Below are positions 11,839 through 21,846 of a DNA stretch of 64,000 nt, piece after piece (the stretch's first letter is position 1; each line of letters begins with the position of its first letter). The DNA is from Heliocybe sulcata (taxonomy: Eukaryota > Basidiomycota > Agaricomycetes > Gloeophyllales > Gloeophyllaceae). The notes beneath the pieces were generated by a model. The model did no database searches. It worked only from the letters and a program-made list of their open reading frames with translations, and had not been told where the DNA came from. Location: contig ML213525.1 of assembly GCA_004369045.1 (NCBI GenBank), forward strand, positions 251,789-315,788, read 5' to 3'. The translations under genes and the position numbers were made by a program.

Positions 11839-13505
11839 TTAAGTGAAAGACCTCATCCACTTGCGCATCAAGCACGCTAGCTGCCCCTTCAACAACCGCC
11901 CCTCCTTGCCCCGTGCCTCCGAAGGGAACGCATAATTGATTCCCCTGACTATCGTCTCGATTGCATCCCACGGGCTCATCGTCCCCTCCTCCTCGCTTTC
12001 CGCCCAGTTCTCGATAACCTGCAGCCTGGGGAACAGATGCGCCAGGAATAGAATCACTGACGCTGGCTCTTCAACAGTGTTACTGACCACAACGAGCGTG
12101 GTGATGTTGTCGCTGTGCAGGCCTTGAACTCTTTCCAAGGACGGCTCGGAAACATGCTCTTCCAGAGGCACGCAGAGCGTCTTCAATCTGGGACAATTCT
12201 TGACGAGCGGGACAAGCCCGTTCAGGGTCAATCGGGATGTGTTGGCTAAGCACCTTTGGGGCATCAGCTCTAACGAACGGAGTCGTGGCCACCTCGCGGC
12301 AATGGTCTCGACGAGTCTGTCATCTATCGCGAACGAACAGTGTGGGTCAAGTTCGAAGATTTCCAGGCTGGAGAACACCAGCAACGGCCGAAACAGGCTG
12401 TCATCGACTACCGCGTCTGGCAAGTTGATGGGAACCTCGGCGTCCTTGTCCAAGGCGATGGACAGAGTCGTCAGAGACGAGGGTCGACGAAGGTGACTGA
12501 GAGCTCTCGTACAGCCCCGGAGAAGAGATGCCGACGCCCATTCATTATATGTGAATGTGATCGACTTCATTTTGTGAGAGCTAATCAGACGTGCGAGGGT
12601 CGTGCACGCTGTGATATGCTCGGTCCGGATTGAAATCTCTTCAAGTGCTGCGAAAGAATCCAGCACTGTCGGTGACAGGGACGTGGACTGTAGCGAAGGG
12701 GCATGAGGACATTGCCATACCGTCAGGGACCGTAGGTGCGGCAAACCAGCGAGGTGATTCAGGGCAACGTCAGCTGCCGGAGCGTACACCTCGCATTCGC
12801 GGAGTTGGCGTAAACGGTATGTGCACTCCGCGATGGCCTCAGAGATGTCCTCATTAAGTCCCTCGTACTCGATGACGAGGCTCTGTATAGATGGACATCG
12901 CGAAGGAAGCAAACGCAAAATACGCGGAGCAGTGCTCTGCGACGAGGTCAGAACCCGCAGCGTAAGGCTGGTGAGACTTCCAGCCAGGAGTTGCTCGACG
13001 AAGGAGAACACTGACTCCTCCTCTCGGTAATGGGGATCCCATGTGAGTGCGCGGAGGTTTGGTAAGAGGCAGTCCGCGGATATACCGTTCGCCAGGGCGG
13101 CGAACGCACTCGGGGATATGGTGGGAAAGCGACAGCGGCTCTGCCGTTTCCAAGTCGACTGGAAATGGAGAATAGCAATATGAGCAGCGTACTTGTGAAC
13201 GCGAGTCCAGTCTGAGGTGCGTAAGGGCCGCCCCAGACGCTGTTGTGCTGATTAGCGCATGCCGTACGGAGCAGACGGAGTAGACAAACCAATGATGTTC
13301 CTTGGAGGAAAAGGTCGGAAGGCATACAGTGCAGCAGGGGTGCTAGACTTGGTAGCTCTCGCCACAAAGCTCTGACTGCAGATTCATGGAGAGTCCTGCA
13401 TGATCTGGCCAGCGCAGCGACTGTCTTTCTGCCACTGGAGTCATCGGCCAAGATATAGTCAACGATGATACTCTGAAGCTCGGCGATAGTCAGGGCGTTG
13501 CGCAT
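11839..13505 (-). CDS. F-box / leucine-rich-repeat-type protein
   Basis: A likely SCF substrate receptor of a family greatly expanded in Agaricomycetes. Exon 1 begins at 13505 with 'MRNALTIAELQSIIVDYI' and runs on to 'LARSCRTLHESAVRALW', an F-box-like helix bundle. A short second exon ends 'ALTHLRLDSRSQ' near 13190. The long third exon starts near 13161 ('STWKRQSRCRFPTISP') and runs to 11839, giving irregular leucine-rich repeats ('LPNLRALTWDP', 'LPHLRSLTVWQCP', 'WPRLRSLELMPQ', 'CPRLKTLCVPL'). The edges of the first intron are uncertain because no strong donor fits the phase. The product is about 530 residues. The target protein is unknown. Confidence 0.83.
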
Positions 13506-14542
13506 GACTGGGGCGCTGGGTACCCCTCGGATTGATTCGCTGGCACTTCAATATATAGAGAGACATTACCGGTGGCAAAATGATTCAGGCCACTCGCGCG
13601 CAGCATGCTGGTATATTGACCAAGAAGCGAGAAAGGGATTCTTTGTCATGAAAGCATAGCATCGCGCGCTTGACCACGGCGATAGTCACGTCAAAGGAGG
13701 GGGCGTGTACCAAGAAGGCTACTGGTGACCAAGCCCTCCCACACAAGTCTCGGACGAATGGCGTTTTGGTACCGTGCAGGCGGTATGACATACAGATTCT
13801 TTGCGGCATCGGATTCAATGCGACAGATCTCAGCCATTCATTGATGCATATCACCATGGAAAGGGATATTAAAGACCTGATGCCGCAGGGTTCGACGCAT
13901 CAACAGCAAACGCGACCGACAAAGCAAGAAAGGATTCATGCGCTCCACGCTTTGCCCTGAGCCTATGAAGGTGGGAATCGGAGTGATGAACTTGCCGAAC
14001 ATGCTATCGGACCCGTAGCACCGCATATTAAACCATCATGTCAGAGCAAAATTCATAACGCAGATAAGCATGAGATTCCATGGAGCTCTTGCCGTAGGGG
14101 TTTATGTCAAGGTGATGAATTCGTAACGCCAGCATGCTATGCGATCAGGACGGGCATATCTTGGGGTTCAGAAGGACCGACTAGCAGCAGAGCCCTTGTC
14201 AGTACGTCATCTTTCCGAGATATATTGGGTATCCAAGTCTCACCAGGGCTGCTGATTCCAAGTATCTTGGAAGAAACGGCCCAAACTACGGTTAATGAAG
14301 GGACTTCTTGGGGTCCGAAATTTCAGTTCAAACTCAGATATAGCCTTCTGAGGCGGACATGTCCGCGAATAACCTCCGTCGCGTGTGAAGCGACTGTCAA
14401 ACATCCGGCACGCTCCGGCACGATGTTCCCTGCATTATCGAATTGTTCTCTCCTTCTATCCTCAGACGCCACTGCTTGGGATACAGACTGGTCATGCACT
14501 GCAGTAATATCTGGCATTGACACAATATTGCTTCTGACGAAA
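13506..14542. other. Intergenic between divergent genes
   Basis: The stretch holds the promoters of the F-box/LRR gene (-) and of MCD4 (+). No further gene is seen. Confidence 0.55.
13552..13557 (-). promoter_or_regulatory. TATA-like box of the F-box/LRR gene
   Basis: TATATA on the minus strand lies about 47 bp upstream of the ATG at 13505, which supports that start. Confidence 0.4.
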
Positions 14543-17500
14543 ATGGCGGTCAGAACGTACGCGACATCTGTCACTTGGCTGCTTGTCGTTGGGCTGGTCT
14601 TCCACCTTGTGTACATCGGCACGGTCTTTGACTGCTACTTTACGAGTCCTGTCGTCCATGGCATGCAACACTATAGAACCAGCAAGCCGCTGTCCAGACG
14701 TATGGTCTTCATCGTTGGTATCGTACACCTATTGTTATGGTCATACAGTCGAATGACCAACTGGACACGGGAATTGGCAGGTGACGGTCTTCGCGCGGAC
14801 CTCCTGCTCGGTATAAATGCGTTTAAACCTATTGCGGATGCTCCCGCTATTGTTGCACCATACCTCAGATCCATCGTAGAGACACGAGGAGCGTACGGCA
14901 TCTCGCACACGCGAGTACCTACCGAGAGTAGACCTGGTCACGTAGCCCTCATTGGTATGAGATTTATTATTGCATTAAGGTGCATCTTCGAACGTTTGTC
15001 GGATTGTCAGCGGGCATGTACGAGGATGTTTCAGCTGTGACGAAGGTGAGCTGTCTAAAAGCCTGGAATCATGGGACCCTTGATTTAAAGGAGGATACGG
15101 TATCTGAATATTTAGGGATGGAAAACCAACCCGGTAAGGTCACTCATCACTCTTGGAAGCAAAGGCGATACGAAACGGGCGGTACTGTGTTTGAGCATGT
15201 AACCCTAACCCTAACATCATCCAGGTTGATTTTGACTCCGTCTTCAACCAGTCATCGCACACCTTCTCCTTTGGATCACCCGATATCTTGCCAATGTTTG
15301 CTAGAGGAGCGACGCCGGGCAAGGTCAGAACCTGGTGTTATGAAGAACACGATGAGGATTTCACGAAAGGTGACCATCTTCGTGCTAACAACGTCTACAT
15401 GACCGGAAACAGCTCACCCATCTACTCCAGATGCCACTGCTCTAGATACATGGGTACTGGACCATCTCAGACAATTACTCCATAATGCTACGACCGATCC
15501 TGCACTGGACTCATCACTACGTTCCGAGGCAGTCGTATTTTTCTTGCATCTCTTGGGTTTAGATACGACCGGTCATGCCTATCGACCACATTCAAAGGTA
15601 CGCTTTGCTTCCATAGATACACAGGTGCATCCGATTGGTTACAGTGCAACTTTATATAGGAATATATGAACAATATAATGGTTGTCGACACAATCGTCCG
15701 CCAAGCTGAAGCCTTAATCTCCGAGTTCTATGCTGATGAAGATACCAGCTACATATTCACGGCCGATCACGGAATGTCTAAGATCGGAAATCACGGGGAC
15801 GGTGGTCGGTTGCATTTCATTTCCGCTGTAGTTTCATAGCTGCCGCTGATATGAATCCCCAAGATCCCGACAACACCCGTACACCGCTTATCGCTTGGGG
15901 CAAAGGCGTCAGGGGACCTATCTTCCAGTCATCTGATCCAGCGCAGATCGACCCGTATAGTGCTCCTTTCCAGCTGTCCCATGTTCTCAGGCAAGATGTC
16001 GAGCAGGCAGATGTGGCTGCTCTCATGGCGACACTAGTGGGCGTTAACTGGCCTGTCAACTCCGTAGGTGTCTTGCCAGATGTGTATCCGGACAAGGAGG
16101 GGTATCTGCAATGGGATGACGATGAACGAGGACGCGCCGAGGCCGCTCTGGTCAATGCGAAGGTAGAGTATTCGTATAGGCTGATGGTCTTCACACAAAT
16201 ATGAAATCTTCAATCTGCGCAGGTTATTCTGGAACACTATCGGGTCAAGCACGGTCCGCACTATTAACAGCTCTCTCGGAATCGTTCCTGACTCCTTCTG
16301 CCCAGATATCAAGAAAAAACATACCTTATTCTACAGGCCATATTCTTCTCTTTCGGAAGACAGTCTGCCCGGGTCCAATGCCATTCGACATATTGAAGAT
16401 CTGATCGGCAGCGAACAGTATACGAGCGCGCGGATCGAAAGCTTTGAGACGATACAGACTGCCCTGGCAGGTTTACGGTATCTGCAGACGTAAGTCCGGA
16501 ACCCTTTCGCACGAGGACAATAATGCCGTACTAATTAACCGGACCACCTTTCAAGCTATGACCGTGCCCTTATTCGCACCCTTGTTGTCCTTGCGTACAC
16601 TGGCTGGGCCGCGTATTCCGCGACCTTTGTGTTGATGCCAGCGGCCGCTGGGACGGCGTCCACTGTGAACTATTATGCCGCCGTCCTGGCCTGCTGGATT
16701 ATTTTCGCCATCCAGCGGTCTCCTTGGAGCTTCTACGTCTACATCATCTTTCCGTGTTACTTCTGGGATACGGTCATCGCTAGAGTATGGGGACCTTTCG
16801 TGAGACATGCGCAATCACGGGAGAGGAGGGACCTCCAGAGGATTGGAAGGATTCTTGTTAGAGGCATCCTCGTCGCTACTGCATTGGGATGCATGGTGGT
16901 GAGTGTATAGAAAGAGATCGTTGGAGCATGCGAGTTAATCCTCTTCTTCAGCAAGCCTATACCCACCGCTTTATATGGAGCATCGGGCTTGTTCTGATTG
17001 GCTTGGTCTGGCCTCAATTCTGGGAAGCGGACGTTAAGCGATCCCACTCCGGCCTGCAATGGCTATGGACGCTGTCCTGTCTTGCGACAGGCGTTTTCCC
17101 TATGTTGGACGTCCATAAAAGAGAGAACCTTTTGGTAATGTGAGTTGCGGATCCAGCGCTGACGAAAGTGTCTCTGACGGTGTCTTGTAGACTGATTGGG
17201 GGATTGTGTATGGTTCTCGTGGCGACTGTAGTTGCACGGGTGGCTGTCCCTGGACAAACATCTGAGGGAACTTCTGTGATGCGGACCATCCAGACGCAGG
17301 TATGTGTGCTAATCGATGACTAAAAGTCTGCCAGACATGGGATAACCATCCGCACTCAGTCATGGTTTATTCTAGCCGCTATGATGGTTACCTTGAGCTC
17401 GGTATACAGGCTTCAGGCGAAGGCCGGTTTGCCTATGCTTAACCAGGTAGCTGGATGGGCTATCCTCCGTGCGTTTCTCTTCCTGTACATGCATGACTTT

Positions 17501-18524
17501 GGTGGATGACTTGCGATCAGTGATCTCGGTTATGTACCCCGCCTTGACTAGGACAAAGTACGCGAACCCTGAGGCTAAGCTTATCGTCTTGTTCCTGGCG
17601 TTCTGTCCATGCTTCGTGATCCTGTCGATCAGCAATGAAGGGCTATTTTACCTGAGCTATTCAATGACGCTGGGATTATGGATTGAAGTGGAAGCTGCGC
17701 TGAGGTCTGGTCAAGCGAGCGCAAAGGTCGATAGTAGAACTCCCGACAAAAGGTCGGAACCTGCCCTGCAAACCTATCAACCTCGTCCGGACGACCTTCG
17801 GATAGCCTTGTTTTTCTTATTCTTTGTGCAAGTCGGATTCTTCGGAACTGGAAAGTACGCCTCCGCATCTACCTATTGATGAAGTGATATTGATCTTACT
17901 TCTAGCGTGGCCTCTATCTCGTGAGCTATCAATTCACAGTCTCGCGCACAGTTCTGAAATAACTAATATACCCTCCTCCAGATCCTTCTATCTTGAACCT
18001 GTGTATCGGTTAATGCCCGTCTTCAGGCCATTCCTCATGGCAGCGCTGCTGGTATGACTTTGATTCCGCATCGCGTTGTTATATTTCTTACCTTCCTTAC
18101 CCTTTCCGACAGGTTTTCAAAATCGTTGCGCCATACGTCATACTATCTGCAGTATTCGCGACACTCAACGCCCGTCTTCGCTTGCCTTCCTTCTCTCTTT
18201 TCTTAGTGGCACTAACGCTGACAGACGGTACGCCCGTTGCCTATTGATTTCCATACCACTCATGACATTCGATCGCGGATTCAGGGATGACCATGACCTT
18301 CTTTTTCCTCGTCACCGACACCGGTGAGTCAAGTAGTACTTCTCCACTGAACCTTTCGCTCATGTCGTGCTCTAGGCTCCTGGCTAGAGATAGGGCAGAC
18401 AATCAGCTTCTTCTGCATCACGTCTCTACTGCTAGTGTGGTCGGCTGGCATATGTGCCGCTGGCGAATACCTCATGGGGGATGTTCTGGATTATTCACGT
18501 CCGACACATTCGAAAGTAGAGTAA
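14543..18524 (+). CDS. MCD4: GPI ethanolamine phosphate transferase 1 (MCD4/PIG-N)
   Basis: An ER membrane enzyme that adds ethanolamine phosphate to the first mannose of GPI-anchor precursors, needed for cell-wall and surface proteins. It starts '[20 protein letters not shown]' (signal-anchor) followed by '[17 protein letters not shown]'. The luminal alkaline-phosphatase-like domain has '[12 protein letters not shown]', '[18 protein letters not shown]', '[16 protein letters not shown]', '[17 protein letters not shown]', '[20 protein letters not shown]' and '[11 protein letters not shown]', carrying the metal-binding Asp and His residues. A long C-terminal series of membrane helices follows, ending '...[13 protein letters not shown]' with stop 18522-18524. 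I read about 20 exons, including ones of 18 nt (15116-15133) and 15 nt (17906-17920). All joins keep frame and no break was seen. Confidence 0.93.
15200..15215 (+). repeat. Interstitial telomere-like repeat (CCCTAA) in an MCD4 intron
   Basis: The 16-nt run TAACCCTAACCCTAAC is 2.7 units of the fungal telomere repeat TTAGGG read on the other strand. It lies in the intron before 'VDFDSVFNQ', about 20 nt from the acceptor, where a pyrimidine tract would be expected, so it may simply serve as one. Confidence 0.6.
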
Positions 18525-18887
18525 TATTCCCGCATGGGTTTCAGGAGCTAGCAATATCGCAGCTAGGATGCAATTCATGGCATACTATACCATGACTCAG
18601 GGCTCGAGTTGGAGGCGCACAGATTCTGCGGACAGCAGCCAGTTGAGAATTCTCCCTGCTCCAGATGTATATATCAGCAGATCGTTAGCATCGACTCCAG
18701 CACGATGTCTCTCATATATGCCGGGGATAAGCCAAGACGAATCGACAACCATACGCCGTGTATCGTCGGGTGTACATGATTGCATCCCTGTTCCTTTGAA
18801 TGGTCAGGATCCGACAGACACCCGGAACCGATCTGCTTTAATGGTCTGGAACATAATCTTGTTACACTCGTACTCGTGTACTTCTGG
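18525..18887. other. Intergenic, convergent 3' flanks
   Basis: The stretch lies between the MCD4 stop and the end of the dehydrogenase gene. No feature is seen. Confidence 0.6.
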
Positions 18888-19924
18888 CTATGCTAGATCT
18901 TCTGGCCGGTTCAGTAAGCGACCCTCCATTCCACCCTCGACCATTACCACTTGACCAGTAACATGGCCGGATATAAGGTTGGAAGACAGCAAAGCTATTT
19001 GATTGGCGACGTCTGTCGGAGTTGCGATCTTCTTTAACGGCGTACTGTAAGGTTCCGTAAATGCGCCGTCCCTTGGGCCATGGACACGGATAGAAACGCT
19101 TACGTTGCAAGAGCACGGTAGGAGACGTTGGGGTCCTTCAACGCCTCCACAGCCATGGGCGTTCCGACCCACCCAGGCGCTACGGTGTTGACGCGACCCT
19201 TGGGTGCAATCTTGACAATCTCGTTCTTCAGAGACATAGTCAAGCCGTACATCATGCCTGCACCGATTCCGTCAGAATCGACGGGCTGCATACATCAAGG
19301 CTAGGCCGCGTACCGCTCTTCGTGACCGCATAGTCAGCGTGCCCAGCCTCTCCAAACTTTCCAGCCGTGCTCCCAACCATGACCACCGCCGCTTTCTCCT
19401 TCTGCTGCGGGGTGGCGTTCTTCAATCCTCTGAGGTATTCTCTGATAACCAAGAACGACGACGTCAGGTTGGCTGCGATTGTGTTGTTCCATCGCTCAAG
19501 GGACATGTCCGCGACGGGTTCGTCCGCCTGGGGCCAGATGCCGTGATTCACTACCGCAATTTGGACTGGCCCAAAGTTCCCTTGGGAGGCGGCATTGCTC
19601 AATAGGTCAATAACCTGAGATTCGTTCGCTAGGTTGGCTTGAATAGCTTGTACACGGTCAGGGTACTCTGCGAGGAGAGGCTTGAGGGTGGCATCCTGAG
19701 TATTGTAGTGCGCAGTCAAGTTCGCTCCCAACGCTGCAGGGGTGTCGTATAACTTTGTTCGCAGACGGGGGATAGTAGCAGAATGATTTACCCAGGTAAA
19801 CTCGAGTCGTCTCTAGACCGATTCCCCCGCTCGCTCCTGCATTCCATGATTAGCGGGATACTCAAGAGAAGAATATCCGCTCACCTGTTACAAGGACGTG
19901 TACACCTCTCAAACCAAGCTCCAT
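18888..19924 (-). CDS. Short-chain dehydrogenase/reductase (classical SDR)
   Basis: An NAD(P)-dependent oxidoreductase of unknown substrate. Exons join to 'MELGLRGVHVLVTGASGGIG' (the cofactor-binding T-G-x3-G-x-G) then 'LGANLTAHYNTQ'. The catalytic Tyr and Lys are in 'ADYAVTKSG', with the Ser in 'VGSTAGK' before it and the N-x-x-x motif 'AVVNHG'. The 'VNTVAPGWVGTPM' and 'PTDVANQIALLSSNLISGHV' segments are standard for the family. Five exons are read from ATG 19924, including a small second exon for the glycine motif, to the stop at 18888. The product is about 270 residues, a normal length. It is convergent with MCD4 with no shared function evident. Confidence 0.88.
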
Positions 19925-20252
19925 CCTGTCTGTTCAGTGTGGGGAAGGATGCAAGCAAGCTGGGTGACCTTGGCCGTATATATAGCCGACTATTCGCAAT
20001 TGTCACGTTTAAAGGAGATAAGATAATCAGAGAAGCGGGTACCACCACAGCCACAAGCTGGCAAATGAAATTCACGGAGATCGCAGATCCCGAGGCCGAA
20101 AGCATGATTAATCCACTGAGATGCATTATATACCGTAAGTTAGATCCTAGCATGTCCAACTGCAACAGAAGAGATGAAGAGAGGTGCATGTAATGGTCAG
20201 TGAGTTCTTACCATAAATCATAAGAGGAACCCTTTTTGCAGGAACCATGAGA
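19925..20252. other. Short intergenic stretch
   Basis: This is the promoter region of the SDR gene and the 3' flank of the next minus-strand gene. Nothing else is seen. Confidence 0.55.
19977..19984 (-). promoter_or_regulatory. TATA box of the SDR gene
   Basis: TATATATA lies about 53 bp upstream of the ATG at 19924 on the minus strand. Confidence 0.5.
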
Positions 20253-21336
20253 TTAGTCGCTTAAAGCAGCGAGATAGCTCTGTACCCAATGTTCAGCAAC
20301 GGTATTGGCAGGTAATTAACTAGCCAAGACTCACATCACGGTCTTCCAGAAACGCAAGGTAGGTCAACGAGACTGTGACCCAAAAGCTGACGTGCACGCC
20401 CAGCATACGCGCCTCATTCTCGTCGATCTCGAGCATCCCTGTTGTGTTTCTGAATGCGAATGCTGGGGTACGGTCGTGGAACGCCACAAGAGGAGGAGGC
20501 ATATGCGGATGGCAGTGCATGCCTGGTCCATCAATAGGTAACAGTGATGGACCTGGGCTGGATGAGCCAGTGGTCGGAGTCACGGCGGGGATGGGGGAGA
20601 GCGCGAACGAGAGCGATTGTGCTTCTTCTGTACTCTTCCAGTATGAGAGCGCACGTGAGAGGAAGGAGGTTTGCTCAGTCGGGACTGGAGGGTTCATTGC
20701 GTGGCGAGTTAGAAGGAATTGCGAGACTTGTGTTTTCGGTCGTGGTGATTTTGCCTTACTCTTGAAATTTCGGCTGCGCTCGTTTGGATTTGGCTCCTCG
20801 TCTTCGATAGGGGATGCAGGTCTGACATTCAGCGCAGGGACTGGTGGTGTTGGTGGGTAGGAATGGGATGCAGCGGAACTATGCTCGGTAAGTGTGATGT
20901 CCGTATCTACCGAACTGTTCGACGAGTGTGGTGAGGACACCAAGCTCACTTCCGAAAAGGATGGGAAAGGTCTTGGAAGGTTTGTACGGCATGCGAAAGA
21001 TAGCGCTGCCTCCATATGGTATGGTGAGGTTTTAGGGACCGGGATGAGGCCGATGAAGTAGCCGGGTGGGAAGGTCGGGCATCGGATGCGTATGTACCAT
21101 CCCCGCTTGGGTCGGTGGACTGACCAGCAAAGCGTTGTTGTCGCGTTGTCCTACAAAGGTTTAGCATAATCAAGGCATAAGTGGAATGCCAGACGCACGA
21201 ATATGTGATCCACTATTTCGTCTTCCGTCAGAAACCTTTCCTTCACAGCCAAGTTGATCCGTGCGTTCCAACCCTCAATGACACAGGAGACTTGCCTTAT
21301 ACCAGAGGACCTTCTGAGAGCTCTCTTCCATGACAT
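20253..21336 (-). CDS. Conserved basidiomycete protein of unknown function
   Basis: The first part reads 'GWNARINLAVKERFLTEDEI' then, after a GT-AG intron, 'DNATTTLCWSVHRPKRGWYI' and 'CPTFPPGYFIGLIPVP', a compact folded region I remember as recurring in Agaricomycete proteomes without a function. A proline/serine-rich middle follows, then 'MLEIDENEARMLGVHVSFWV' and 'LAFLEDRD'. A GTGAGT donor directly after this leads to a last exon SYLAALSD with stop at 20253-20255. The start at 21336 (MSWKRALRR) is the weakest part; an extra 5' exon is possible. There is no signal peptide, and one short hydrophobic stretch lies near the C-terminus. The gene is divergent from COQ8. Confidence 0.72.
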
Positions 21337-21846
21337 TTACTCTCGAATCAGATATCACGTCCGAGCTGGCAGTCCTTATGTGTAATGCCTTCCGACTATC
21401 GACGGTAGACTCACCTCTGAACCGTATATCGTGCCAACGGCGACCCATTGCGTGTATGATGTGTAGGAAGCATGACAGTCGAGTCCAGGAGAGGTCTTAA
21501 CCACCTGGCAAGCGAGATATCCTTAGCAGCAGGAGTCCGTCGGGCGTTGCTCTCATCTCCGCAGGCTGCAGCCCTGACCCACCGGAAGCTACTATAAATA
21601 AGTACCCTAAATGAAGAAATCCCAATTAGGATATCGGAGTATGACATTGGAAAGACCCTGATGACAAGCCACAGTTTGTGATAACTGCAACGGATGGTAC
21701 CTCGACTTGGAGATTCTATAAAATATTACCAAGGCTTCAGAGAAGTAACTTAGCTTGAATATTACGAAGGGACTTCCGGAGAATAACTGGACGGGTTTGC
21801 ATAGCTCACGTGCATTTCCCAGACGGCTCAACTGGGCACGAGTCTG
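21337..21846. other. Divergent promoter region between hypothetical gene and COQ8
   Basis: The stretch separates two divergent genes. A TATAAATA sequence lies at 21593-21600 (plus orientation). A 5' exon of the minus gene could lie here, but I cannot fix one. Confidence 0.45.

Noticed and set aside
15200-15215. Nearby chromosome end
   Set aside because: Only 2.7 telomere units occur, inside an intron of an essential gene, with normal genes on both sides.
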